The translations under genes and the position numbers were made by a program. From JAOBAU01 sp034667465 (GTDB lineage Bacteria > Acidobacteriota > Thermoanaerobaculia > Gp7-AA8): 64,000 nucleotides of DNA. Positions 54,710-63,422 of this stretch are shown one piece after another (the stretch's first letter is position 1; every line of letters starts with the position of its first letter). The stretch lies in assembly GCA_034667465.1 (NCBI GenBank), contig JAXDJV010000003.1:1-64000 (forward strand), read 5' to 3'. The notes below the pieces were generated by a model. The model had not been told where the DNA came from. It worked only from the letters and a program-made list of their open reading frames with translations, and did not search any database.

Positions 54710-56068
54710 TTACGCGACGACGGCGCCGACGACGTCGTACGGATGCGCGTCGCTGATTTCCACGCGCACGAACGCCGGCAGCTCACCGATGCGATCGATG
54801 CCGTCGTTGATGAGCAGACGTCCATCGATCTCCGGCGCCTGTCCGACCAGACGACCTTCCAGGAGATGCTCGGTCTCGTCGCACACGCCGGTGATGATCG
54901 CGTCGAACGTGCCGCCGATCTTCGCCTCGTTGCGCGCCAGCGAAATCTGCTGCTGCAGTTCCATCAGCTTGTCGCGGCGGCGCTCGGCCGTCTTACGCGT
55001 CGGGAGCTCGCCCATCCGCGCGGCGATCGTGTGATCTTCCGGCGAGTATACGAATGCACCCATCTGATCGAACTGCGCCCACTCCGTGAACTCGTACAGC
55101 TCGCCGAAGTCTTTCGGACCTTCGCCGGGATGGCCGGTGATGAACGTCGTGCGCAGTGAAAGATCGGGCACGAGGTCGCGCATGCGCGTCACCATCTCGC
55201 GATACTCCTGCGGCGAGCCGGGACGGCGCATCGTCTTCAACACGTTCGCGGAGACGTGCTGCAGCGGAATGTCGCAGTACGAAACGAAACGCTTCTCGCG
55301 TCCCATCAGCTCGAACAGCGACCAGTCGAGCGAGCCGGGATAGGCGTACAGGAAGCGGATCCATTCGAAGTCGGTATCGGCGAGCAGCGCCTTCACGAGC
55401 TCGGTCAGTCCCTGCTTCATGCCGAGGTCTTCGCCGTAGCGCGTGGTGTCCTGCGCGACGAGACAGAGCTCTTTCACGCCCTGCGCGCGAAGCTGTTGCG
55501 CTTCGCGAACGAGCGACTCGATGCCGCGGCTGCGGAACTTGCCGCGCATCTGCGGAATCGCGCAGAAGGTGCACGGATTCGAGCAGCCTTCCGACACTTT
55601 CAGATACGCGTGCGATTTGCCATGCGTGAGCACGCGCGGCAGATCTTCGTAAAGGCGGACCGACATCTTCCGCTTGACCGGCGCCGCATCGACATTGCCG
55701 GTCACCGCGGCCGTGATCGCTTCGAGATGGTCGAGTCCGACGAATGCATCGATCTCGGGAATCGACTCCTGCAGATCGCCGCGATACTTCTGGACCATGC
55801 AGCCGGCGACGATGAGCCGCTCGACGCCGCTCCCCTTCCGCTCGGCAATCTCGAGAATGGTATCGATCGATTCCTGCTTCGCCGCGTCAATAAACCCGCA
55901 CGTATTGACGATCACCACATCAGCCTCGGCGAGGTCATTGGTGATGACGACGTCCGCCTCCTGACGCAGCTGTCCGAGCATGATCTCGCTGTCGACGAGA
56001 TTCTTCGGGCAGCCGAGGGAGATCATTCCAACGCGGCGGAGCGGCTTTTCTGTAGCGAGTACTGACAT
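54710..56068 (-). CDS. rimO: Ribosomal protein S12 methylthiotransferase
   Basis: Radical-SAM enzyme that methylthiolates an aspartate of ribosomal protein S12; 452 residues. N-terminal UPF0004 cysteines C20 (SLGCPKN), C57 (NTCGF) and C90 (AGCMVQ) hold one 4Fe-4S cluster; C162, C166 and C169 (GCSNPCTFC) the radical-SAM cluster. A TRAM domain ends the protein. LGCPKNLVDSE and the PLQH-x-S motif point to RimO rather than the tRNA enzyme MiaB. Confidence 0.92.
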   Translation of the reverse strand: MSVLATEKPLRRVGMISLGCPKNLVDSEIMLGQLRQEADVVITNDLAEADVVIVNTCGFIDAAKQESIDTILEIAERKGSGVERLIVAGCMVQKYRGDLQESIPEIDAFVGLDHLEAITAAVTGNVDAAPVKRKMSVRLYEDLPRVLTHGKSHAYLKVSEGCSNPCTFCAIPQMRGKFRSRGIESLVREAQQLRAQGVKELCLVAQDTTRYGEDLGMKQGLTELVKALLADTDFEWIRFLYAYPGSLDWSLFELMGREKRFVSYCDIPLQHVSANVLKTMRRPGSPQEYREMVTRMRDLVPDLSLRTTFITGHPGEGPKDFGELYEFTEWAQFDQMGAFVYSPEDHTIAARMGELPTRKTAERRRDKLMELQQQISLARNEAKIGGTFDAIITGVCDETEHLLEGRLVGQAPEIDGRLLINDGIDRIGELPAFVRVEISDAHPYDVVGAVVA

Positions 56069-56105
56069 CGAGTTGGCCGAAACAGCGGGTGGGCGGAAGG
56101 TATTC

Positions 56106-57041
56106 TTACCCGATCCGCCACATTGCGCCCGCGCTCCCGAACGTCGCCACGTGCTTCGTCAGCGCCGTGTTCATCACGATGCTCTCCGCGAGGAGCAAGT
56201 CGTCATCGCGATTCGCTTCGATGAGCTGGAGGCCGAGAGCGTCGACGACAGTCGCGAGCGTACGGTCGTGCAGCGACGCGATCATCTCCGAGACCGGCTT
56301 CGCCTGATTCACCTCGTGCGTCGGCGCGAGGGCGGAACCGCGCAGCACGTACGTCCGGATCTTCTGCGCGCGCAGCCATTGAATCGCGGCGGCCAGCGTG
56401 GCGAGGTGCCAGTTGCGATGTTTGCGATAGAGCTTCGCGATGGCGCGGTTGCGGTCGCCGTGCGGCTTGTAGACGTTCGGCTGCACTTCCCAGATCAGCG
56501 CGAGCGAGCGGCGCGAATCAAAGGTTCCGCTCGTTTCGCCGACGGAACCCGGCAGCGTGTGCTGCTGACCTGCCGCCTGACCGATCGCGATTGCATCTTC
56601 GAGCTGCGACGCGACGACGTCAAACGAGATCGTTTCCTGCCGGCCGCCGAAATGCGCGTTGCGGCCGAGCATCAGCAAACCGTCCGGCAGCGACTGATCG
56701 TCGCCCGCCAGCGCATCGGGAAGGTCGAGATCGCTGAGCGGCATCGCCAGTCCCGAAGCGCGTCCTTCCGTCACGCGCGGATGCCAGAGACTCGGCGTCG
56801 GCCTCCCCTCTTCCCAGTGCGGGTGATTGCGGCGGAGAAACGTTTCGACGACGCGCTCGCGAATCGACAGCGTGTCTTCAGGCCGCAGCAGCGACGGCGA
56901 CGCGACGTTGTCTGCAATGTCGCTGAACGCTTCGAGCACCGCGTCGCCCATGGCGACGTAGAGGTCGTAGACGGACGCTTTCGTGTCGGCGGGAACGCCG
57001 TACGCGTCGAAGATGCGGTTGATGTGGTCAGGAAAAGGCAT
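56106..57041 (-). CDS. Conserved-looking protein of unknown function
   Basis: A 311-residue soluble, mixed alpha/beta protein without signal peptide or membrane helix. Features: acidic N-terminal half, GRNAHFGGRQETISFD, SSG/DSRRSLALIWEVQPNVYKP and HRNWHLATLAAAIQWLRAQ. I recognise no family. Coding is supported by a long uninterrupted frame with normal composition. Its ATG (57039-57041) falls at the edge of repeat R1, so the start codon appears to be supplied by the repeat and there is no ribosome site; leaderless or repeat-derived initiation is possible. Confidence 0.68.
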   Translation of the reverse strand: MPFPDHINRIFDAYGVPADTKASVYDLYVAMGDAVLEAFSDIADNVASPSLLRPEDTLSIRERVVETFLRRNHPHWEEGRPTPSLWHPRVTEGRASGLAMPLSDLDLPDALAGDDQSLPDGLLMLGRNAHFGGRQETISFDVVASQLEDAIAIGQAAGQQHTLPGSVGETSGTFDSRRSLALIWEVQPNVYKPHGDRNRAIAKLYRKHRNWHLATLAAAIQWLRAQKIRTYVLRGSALAPTHEVNQAKPVSEMIASLHDRTLATVVDALGLQLIEANRDDDLLLAESIVMNTALTKHVATFGSAGAMWRIG

Positions 57042-57108
57042 GAGGTATGAGGCACGAGGTATGAGTAGAAGCGGTTTTACTCATGCCTCGTTACTCATGC
57101 CTCATGCC
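57037..57108. repeat. Family R1 palindromic repeat, copy 2
   Basis: GGCATGAGGTATGAGG (from 57037) faces CTCATGCCTCGTTACTCATG and further units (57078-57108). The arms can pair with a short GCGG-type centre. It occupies the whole gap between dusB and the hypothetical gene. Confidence 0.8.
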
Positions 57109-57113
57109 GGCAT

Positions 57114-58097
57114 CTAGGCCGCGAGCGAGAGCCGCGCCTGATCCAGCAACCGCTGCACTTCGCCGATCGACGTAATGTCGGCGAGGCCGGTGCGAATGTC
57201 TTTGCCGTGCGCGATCCCTTTCGAGAACCAGCCGATCACGGTGCGCGCTTTGTGCAGCTTCCACTTATCGGGCTGCGGCGCGCCGTCGATCTTCGACAGA
57301 TAGCGCTGCATCGCTTCGATGCGGCGCTCCACCTCGTTCGTCACCGGCACACCGGAAACGTACGCGTGAATGTCGCGGAAGATGAACGGATTGTGCAGCG
57401 CCGCGCGGCCGATCATCACGCCGTCGACGTGCGTCTGCTCGAACATCCGAATGGCGTCGGCGGCCGTCTTCACGTCACCGTTGCCGAAGACCGGAATGCG
57501 CAGCTCGCTCTTCACGTCGGCGATGTAGTTCCAGTCGCTCGCGCCGGTGTACGCCTCGTTGCGCGTGCGGCCGTGAATGGCGATCGCCGCGACGCCGATC
57601 CCTTCGAAGCGCTTGAGGAGCGGAATGACGTCGTCGCTCTCCCAACCTTTGCGCACTTTGACGGTGACCGGGATCTTCACGCGCGCTTTGATCTTCTCGA
57701 CGACGCGCGCGGCGCGATCGAAATCCTTCAGCAGCGCGGAACCGGCGCCGTTGTTGACGATCTTGCGAACCGGGCAACCCATGTTGACGTCGACGATGTC
57801 GACGCCCTGCTCTTCGACGATCGCGGCGGCGTCATCCATGCGATCGGGATCGCCGCCGTAAATCTGAATCGCCACCGGACGCTCATTCTCATTGAACGCC
57901 AGCATCTGCGTCGAGCGCACATTGTTCCGCGTCAGCCCTTCGGCGGAAATGAATTCGGACACGACCAGTCCCGCGCCGCCGAGCTCTTTGATCAGCGAGC
58001 GGTAGTACGTGTCGGTCACCTCAGCCATCGGCGCAAGCGCCAGCGGCGGATCGATCCGCACGTTTCCAATGTCGAAATGTTTGTCGAGCCAGTTCAT
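57114..58097 (-). CDS. dusB: tRNA dihydrouridine synthase
   Basis: Flavoenzyme that reduces specific uridines in tRNA to dihydrouridine; 327 residues. TIM-barrel domain with APMAEVTDTYYR at the start, QIYGGDPDRM, the catalytic cysteine C108 in DVNMGCPVRK, then KVRKGW, IHGRTR and GNGDV phosphate-binding motifs. The C-terminal helical domain follows from ~250. The match is closest to the DusB group. It stands alone among unrelated genes. Confidence 0.88.
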   Translation of the reverse strand: MNWLDKHFDIGNVRIDPPLALAPMAEVTDTYYRSLIKELGGAGLVVSEFISAEGLTRNNVRSTQMLAFNENERPVAIQIYGGDPDRMDDAAAIVEEQGVDIVDVNMGCPVRKIVNNGAGSALLKDFDRAARVVEKIKARVKIPVTVKVRKGWESDDVIPLLKRFEGIGVAAIAIHGRTRNEAYTGASDWNYIADVKSELRIPVFGNGDVKTAADAIRMFEQTHVDGVMIGRAALHNPFIFRDIHAYVSGVPVTNEVERRIEAMQRYLSKIDGAPQPDKWKLHKARTVIGWFSKGIAHGKDIRTGLADITSIGEVQRLLDQARLSLAA

Positions 58098-58140
58098 CCG
58101 GGTTTTGGAGCTAACGCGCTGGCGCCGCAGAGTCTTCCCC

Positions 58141-58926
58141 TCACGTCCCAGCGACGAAAAAGAGCTTCACACCCTCGGCGTCGATCGCGCCCGCTTCGTC
58201 GTACGGATCGAAGTCGATGACGTCGCGCGGCTTGAGGCCGGCATCGCCGAGCGATTGCACGATCTCGCGCTCCGTGTACGCGCGCTGCTCGTGCTTTTCG
58301 TGGATCTCCGCGCGCTCACCATTCGGCAGCAGTGCCCAGCCGGAAACCAGCGCCTGTCCGATCTTTTCGCGGCGGCGATACTTCGTCGCGATCTCGAGGT
58401 GATAGTCGGAGCCCGACGCGACGTACGGCTGCTTCATCCCCCAGATTTCCGGATAGATGTCGGGATGATTCATATCGAACAGAAAGAGCCCGTCGTCAGT
58501 CAGCACGCGACGCACCGCGCGAAACGCGGCGGTGAGCTCCGCGCGATCTTTCAGATGATTGAGGCTGTCGTACAGACAGGTGACTCGCGCGAACTTCGAT
58601 CGAAACGGCAGTGCGCGAAAGTCGGCCGCCGCAAGTCGCGGAGTGCGCGCCGCGGCCATCCGCAACATCGGCAGCGACGCATCGACGCCGACTGATTTGA
58701 AGCCGCGCTGCGAGAAGAACTCGATGACGAGTCCGGTGCCGCACGCGACGTCGAGATGCGTCCGCATCGGCGTCGGATATTTGTCGACGACGTCACTCAG
58801 CACGCGGCTGACGGCGCGAAAGAATCGATCGCCGAGCGCTTTGTCGTACGCGTACGCGAACGCGCCGTAGGACTCGTTATCGCGGGAGCTCGTTGATGTA
58901 GCGGATGGCGCGGTCGAGGACTTCAT
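58141..58926 (-). CDS. Class I SAM-dependent methyltransferase
   Basis: A 261-residue Rossmann-fold methyltransferase. Motif I is LDVACGTGLV (~58-67), followed by GVDASLPML (motif II) and LFLFDMNHPDI later. The substrate is unknown; a C-terminal HEKHEQRAYTEREIVQSL part may be a lid. The only in-frame start, ATG 58926, has AAGGAAAAG upstream and overlaps the protease gene by 50 bases, so the C-terminal codons of the protease double as its leader. Confidence 0.85.
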   Translation of the reverse strand: MKSSTAPSATSTSSRDNESYGAFAYAYDKALGDRFFRAVSRVLSDVVDKYPTPMRTHLDVACGTGLVIEFFSQRGFKSVGVDASLPMLRMAAARTPRLAAADFRALPFRSKFARVTCLYDSLNHLKDRAELTAAFRAVRRVLTDDGLFLFDMNHPDIYPEIWGMKQPYVASGSDYHLEIATKYRRREKIGQALVSGWALLPNGERAEIHEKHEQRAYTEREIVQSLGDAGLKPRDVIDFDPYDEAGAIDAEGVKLFFVAGT

Positions 58927-61066
58927 CTTTTCCTTCGCGAATGCCTTTGATGGTCGGCTCGACGCGCACGGCCGGCACGAGTCCGACGCGCTGCAGTTGC
59001 GCGCCGTCGGCGTGGCGAACGTCATGTCCGGTGAAATTGATGCGAATGCCGCCCGGCAGAACCATCGACGTGACGTCGCCATTCGTGCCGGCGCTGTTCG
59101 TCCCGATGAACGTCGTGCCGTTCGCCGCTTCGAAGAAGAGGCCGGAGTGCTCCGACTGGCTGATGGCGCGATCGTCGATCAGCATCACCGTCTTGCCGGT
59201 GTACTTCGGTTTGTCGTTTACCGGCAGCGGTTGTTTGAACCAGTAGCCGCCGACGAGCGTCGACATGATCGCGTCGCCGGTGAACTCCGGCCGCTGAAAC
59301 CGCGCGCCGAACTTCGCGCCGCGCGTGTTGATGCGTGGCGCGATCGACCACGCGGTTCCTTTCGGATAGCCGCGCATGTCGAGGACGATCGCTTTCGTTT
59401 TCGCGAAGGCGTCGAACATCGCATCGACTTCGCTCACTTTGAGTCGCCGAAGATCGGCATAACCGATGTTGCCGTCGAGCATGCGATACGACGGACCATC
59501 CGGATAATTGATGGCGGTCAGCGGAATGCGAGGAATCGTCGCGGTGTGCGTGGTGCCGTCGGCGCCGCGCAACTCGAGCACGGCGCTCGAATCCTTCGCA
59601 CCGCGCAGCGAATAGCTGATGCCGCGGTTCAGCCGCGCCGCGTCGGTCGATGCGGTGATGAGCTGGCGTTTACGCGCGACGCGCGCCTCGAGCGGCTCGC
59701 CGTCAACGCTCACGACGACGTCGCCCGTTTTGATCGGCGTGCCGTCCGGCACCTTGCCGAGGTAGCCGGTGACAACATATTGACCTTCGACCGAACGCAC
59801 TTCGACCGGCACCGTCGCAACACCGAGGATGTCGGCGACCGGTCCTCCGGAAAGAGTGGTGTGTCCATCTTCGATGTGCGCCGCCATCTCGATCACGGCA
59901 GTCGCATACTCGGTTGCGTCCTTCGCATCTTCGAAGCGCGGGATGAACTCGCGCAGCACTCCGTTCCAGTCGCCGATCAGATCCTTGTAGGGATAGAAGC
60001 GATCGATGATGCTCCAGAGGCGGAAGGCGGCGAGCAGCCGATACGGCAGCTCCGGATACGACATCGTCGCGTAACGATTCTCGGCGCGCGCCCGCGGCGT
60101 GACGCTGCCGGCATCAGGTGACGGTCGCGCCGCCAGCGGCGCTTCGCTGCGCGCGAGCTCGAGCGCGCGCGACATTGCGCTTTCATCGGACGCGGTCGCG
60201 TCAGGCGTCACCGGCGGCGCGACGAGCTCACCGACGCGCACACGTGCGGTCCAGCCTCCCGGCAATGTCACCTCGTTCGTCTGAGCGTCTGATGCGCCAC
60301 CGAGCGTGCTCGTCGCCACGATCGCGGCACGTCCTGCAAGCCAGAGCGCGACCATCGACGCCGAAAGCGGCGTCCGTTCGTTGACGATGAAAACGATGCG
60401 ACGCGGCACCGGCCCGCCCGACGGTTCGATGCTCCGATAGCTCTTCAGCAGCATCCCGTCGTTGTAGCCGCCACTCGACCCGCCGTCGACCGGCTTCCAG
60501 CCGGAGTAATACGTCGTGCGCGACGGCGGAGCGGGCAGCGTCCTGTCGGTCAGTCCGCGCCAGGTGTCGAGGAAATACGGCATCTCTTCGTCTTCGTCCG
60601 GCACCTTCAGGCGGAGATCGACGACGAGACTTTTCGCCTTCGCGACGTCGCGCATGAGAGTGCCGGCTCCCTGATAGACGGCGTCCGATTCACCGCGATC
60701 GATGTACGGCCCAAGGCTGACGACCAGGACATCATCACCATCCCAGCGAGAGAACGGCAGGTCGCTCTTTTCCGCCGGGCGATTTTTTTCGGAGCGCGCA
60801 ACCCGCGTCGCCGGATCGTGCAACTCCGCGAGCATCGCGCCGATCGCATTCGCGAACTCTTCATCCGTCGTCGCAGCGCGCACGCTCGGAATCGCATGCA
60901 CGAGCGGCGTGTCCCAGTCGATCTCTTTATACGCAAGCCACGGGTGGGCGAACCGCACCACCGACCAGACCTCGGCGAGCTTCGCGAGGCGCTCGACGCG
61001 CGGCTCGGCGGCGACGCTCGACGACGCGACCGCAAGCGCGAGCATGAAAACGATCAGGCGGCGCAT
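58877..61066 (-). CDS. Exported S41-family peptidase with duplicated core
   Basis: A 729-residue periplasmic protein with signal peptide (1-20, ASSSVAA). It contains two S41-like halves: residues ~30-320 with the serine-loop phrase ERTPLSASMV (S237), and ~340-729 with DDRAISQSEHSG (S636/S638) and a PDZ-like segment (~430-500, GTPIKTGDVVVSVDG). Only the second half has the complete S41 layout (PDZ, DMRGYPKGT, SQSE, TNGDVT), so the first may be regulatory or substrate-binding. C-terminal processing/tricorn-type protease; substrate unknown. Its stop lies 50 bases inside the methyltransferase gene. Confidence 0.82.
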   Translation of the reverse strand: MRRLIVFMLALAVASSSVAAEPRVERLAKLAEVWSVVRFAHPWLAYKEIDWDTPLVHAIPSVRAATTDEEFANAIGAMLAELHDPATRVARSEKNRPAEKSDLPFSRWDGDDVLVVSLGPYIDRGESDAVYQGAGTLMRDVAKAKSLVVDLRLKVPDEDEEMPYFLDTWRGLTDRTLPAPPSRTTYYSGWKPVDGGSSGGYNDGMLLKSYRSIEPSGGPVPRRIVFIVNERTPLSASMVALWLAGRAAIVATSTLGGASDAQTNEVTLPGGWTARVRVGELVAPPVTPDATASDESAMSRALELARSEAPLAARPSPDAGSVTPRARAENRYATMSYPELPYRLLAAFRLWSIIDRFYPYKDLIGDWNGVLREFIPRFEDAKDATEYATAVIEMAAHIEDGHTTLSGGPVADILGVATVPVEVRSVEGQYVVTGYLGKVPDGTPIKTGDVVVSVDGEPLEARVARKRQLITASTDAARLNRGISYSLRGAKDSSAVLELRGADGTTHTATIPRIPLTAINYPDGPSYRMLDGNIGYADLRRLKVSEVDAMFDAFAKTKAIVLDMRGYPKGTAWSIAPRINTRGAKFGARFQRPEFTGDAIMSTLVGGYWFKQPLPVNDKPKYTGKTVMLIDDRAISQSEHSGLFFEAANGTTFIGTNSAGTNGDVTSMVLPGGIRINFTGHDVRHADGAQLQRVGLVPAVRVEPTIKGIREGKDEVLDRAIRYINELPR

Positions 61067-61069
61067 CGT

Positions 61070-61930
61070 TTATTCATCCGACCAGCGATAGAACCCTTCA
61101 CCGGTTTTCTTTCCGAGCTTCCCGGCGGCGACGAGATCGCGCAGCAGCTGTGGCGGTTCGAACCGCGGACCGAGCGTCGATGCGAGGTATTCGGCGATGC
61201 CGAGACGGACGTCGAGTCCGACCAGATCGGTGAGACGCAGCGGCCCCATCGGATGGTTGTAGCCGAGCTCCATCGCGCGATCGATGTCTTCCGCCGACGC
61301 GACCGATTCCTCCAGCATGCGAATCGCTTCGAGTCCGATGGCGACGCCGAGACGCGACGTCGCGAATCCGGGACTGTCGCGCACGACGATCGGCGTCTTT
61401 CCCATCCGCTCGGCTACGGCGCGGACCTGCGAAACGGTTTCATCGGACGTCCGCTCGCCGCGCACGATCTCGATCAGCTTCATCACGTGTGGCGGATTGA
61501 AGAAGTGCAGTCCGACGAACTGCTCGCGCCGCTCGACGTTCGACGCGAGCTTCGTGATCGAGATCGATGACGTGTTCGACGCGAGGATCGCCGCTTCGCT
61601 GCAAAACAAATCCGCCTGCGCGAAGAGATCGCGCTTGAGGTCGTAGTTTTCCGGGACCGCTTCGATGATGAGATCGGATTCGCGCACGGCCGGCTCGAGA
61701 TCGCTGACGAAGTGCAGCCGCTCCTGCGCGCCGCGCGCCGCGTCGTCGCTCAGCTTCGCCTTCTCGACACCTTTGCGAAGCGTCGATTCGATCGAGCCTT
61801 TCGCGGCATCGAGCGCGCCGGCGTCGACGTCGAAGACGACCGTCTCGTAGCCGGCCACCGCGCCGAGGTATGCGATGCCGCGGCCCATCGTTCCGCTGCC
61901 GATCACTGCGATGTTGCGGATGTTCGCCAT
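61070..61930 (-). CDS. 3-hydroxybutyryl-CoA dehydrogenase (3-hydroxyacyl-CoA dehydrogenase family)
   Basis: NAD(P)-dependent oxidoreductase interconverting 3-hydroxyacyl-CoA and 3-oxoacyl-CoA; 286 residues. N-terminal Rossmann motif VIGSGTMGRGIA (~9-20), then EAVPENYDLKRDLF, SNTSSISIT, the catalytic histidine in LHFFNPPHVMKLIE and a C-terminal dimer domain ending GLKxGxGFY (GKKTGEGFYRW). It probably serves short-chain fatty acid or butyrate-type metabolism. Stop at 61070 is four bases before the protease ATG, so they may be co-transcribed although unrelated. Confidence 0.88.
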   Translation of the reverse strand: MANIRNIAVIGSGTMGRGIAYLGAVAGYETVVFDVDAGALDAAKGSIESTLRKGVEKAKLSDDAARGAQERLHFVSDLEPAVRESDLIIEAVPENYDLKRDLFAQADLFCSEAAILASNTSSISITKLASNVERREQFVGLHFFNPPHVMKLIEIVRGERTSDETVSQVRAVAERMGKTPIVVRDSPGFATSRLGVAIGLEAIRMLEESVASAEDIDRAMELGYNHPMGPLRLTDLVGLDVRLGIAEYLASTLGPRFEPPQLLRDLVAAGKLGKKTGEGFYRWSDE

Positions 61931-61981
61931 GGCGGCGGATTCTAACGGCTATGATCGAACGAAGCGAAGGAGGCTGACGCT

Positions 61982-62419
61982 ATGGGACTTGTCAAAGAGT
62001 TCAAGGAATTCGCGCTCAAAGGAAGCGTGCTCGACCTTGCCGTCGGCGTCGTGATCGGCGCGGCATTCGGCAAGGTGGTGACGTCGTTCGTCGACGACAT
62101 CCTGATGCCTCCGCTCGGACTGATCGCCGGAGGTCGCGATTTCTCCAGCTACTTCGTGACGCTCTCCGCCGGCCACTTCGACACGCTCGCGCAGGCGAAA
62201 GCGGCTGGAGCGAACACGCTCAACTACGGGCTGTTCATCAACGCGCTGATCGACTTCCTCATCATCGCGTTCGCGATCTTCCTCATCGTGAAGAGGATCA
62301 ACGCGATGCGTCGCCAGCCGGAAGCGGCAACGCCGACGATGAGAGATTGTCCGGAGTGTTTGTCGCCGGTACCGCTCGCCGCGAGACGCTGCAAATTCTG
62401 CACAGCCACGTCATCCTGA
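61982..62419 (+). CDS. mscL: Large-conductance mechanosensitive channel with C-terminal zinc ribbon
   Basis: Emergency osmolyte-release valve opened by membrane tension; 145 residues. Helix 1 is LDLAVGVVIGAAFGKVV (~17-33), helix 2 LIDFLIIAFAIFLIVKRIN (~89-107). After a short basic linker comes a zinc-ribbon pair, C123-x2-C126 (DCPEC) and C137-x2-C140 (CKFC), not part of the classic E. coli protein. A ribosome site (GAAGGAGG) precedes ATG 61982. The last codons and the TGA stop are the first bases of repeat R3, so the repeat appears to have created the protein's end. Confidence 0.93.
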   Translation: MGLVKEFKEFALKGSVLDLAVGVVIGAAFGKVVTSFVDDILMPPLGLIAGGRDFSSYFVTLSAGHFDTLAQAKAAGANTLNYGLFINALIDFLIIAFAIFLIVKRINAMRRQPEAATPTMRDCPECLSPVPLAARRCKFCTATSS

Positions 62420-62502
62420 GCGAAGCGAAGGATCCGGGCGGTGGGACTCGCTGCGGTAGCGCGCCCCGCCCGCGCGGATCCTTCGCTAACGCTCAGGATG
62501 AC
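62410..62502. repeat. Family R3 palindromic repeat, copy E
   Basis: GTCATCCTGAGCGAAGCGAAGGATCC on the left (split here: GTCATCCTGAGCG, AAGCGAAGGATCC) and GGATCCTTCGC...GCTCAGGATGAC on the right. The paired CTGAG/CTCAG change keeps the stem. It covers the mscL stop and may terminate the convergent genes. Confidence 0.9.
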
Positions 62503-62508
62503 GGACGG

Positions 62509-63279
62509 TTAGACCGGACGCATCGCCAGCGAGAGGATCTCGCGGTGCGTGAAGTAGTTCACCGCCGGATCGTCGAGGTGGAAGCTGTAGTTGAACTTCT
62601 CCCCGTTGTCGGCGACGAACGCGAACCGGTGATAGCGCGTCTCGCGCCCTTCGCCGAACTCTTTGATCGTCGAGGAGTAGCCGTCATCGACTTCGACGCT
62701 CAGCACGCGATAGAGCTTGTGCGCGCTGATCGGAAGGTCGTCCGGCGGATAGTGGATGAACTGGATCGCGTAGATCTGCTTCGGATCGATGTCGCGCTCG
62801 GGAAACTCTTCCTGCGCGTTCTCACCTGCTGCGCCGGTGAACCACGTCTCCTCTTCCTTGAAGAGGACGAGGTTCGCGGAGTTCTCGGTCATCGGCAGAA
62901 TGGCCCGATCGAGATGGATGTGCTGCTCGGGATCGCCGGAATCGCGGAGCTGCGTCAGCAGATCGATGAGGTACTGCAGTCCCTGCGGGGTGCCGGTGAG
63001 CGCGACTTCGTCGTCTTCATCGGAGATCCAGACGTCGAGCCACGCGTCTTTCGGCAGCTTGACGCGGCTCTCGAGCGTATCGAACGTCACCGCGGCAAAG
63101 CCGAGGCGTTTCGCGGCTGCACCGAGGAACTCGTTGCAGTGCGGATCGTCGATCAACTCCTTCCGCGCGTACTCGATCGTCGCCTCGTAAGCGCGCTTGC
63201 GCCCGAAGTCGTGAGTGAGATCGAAAGGAAGGATGATTTGATCGAGAAGCTCGGCGTAACGTTCGGCAGGTCTTGACAT
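62509..63279 (-). CDS. Protein of unknown function
   Basis: A 256-residue soluble, acidic protein without signal or membrane helix. Distinct segments: GRKRAYEATIEYARKELIDD, a central DVWISDEDDEVALTG, HIHLDRAILPM and the C-terminal YHRFAFVADNGEKFNYSFHLDD. No family recognised and no catalytic motif clear. Long, clean frame ending next to R3. Function not assignable from sequence. Confidence 0.68.
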   Translation of the reverse strand: MSRPAERYAELLDQIILPFDLTHDFGRKRAYEATIEYARKELIDDPHCNEFLGAAAKRLGFAAVTFDTLESRVKLPKDAWLDVWISDEDDEVALTGTPQGLQYLIDLLTQLRDSGDPEQHIHLDRAILPMTENSANLVLFKEEETWFTGAAGENAQEEFPERDIDPKQIYAIQFIHYPPDDLPISAHKLYRVLSVEVDDGYSSTIKEFGEGRETRYHRFAFVADNGEKFNYSFHLDDPAVNYFTHREILSLAMRPV

Positions 63280-63422
63280 AAGGCTTTCGCGGACAGCAAT
63301 AACCGCTTCGAATCTATCATATTTCCTGCACCCTTCCGGGAGGCGCCGCGGGCCGCCAAAACCGCGCGTGCTACACTCGCTTTCGTCTCTTTTCCCCTAC
63401 ATCCCAGACAGCCAGGAGTACG

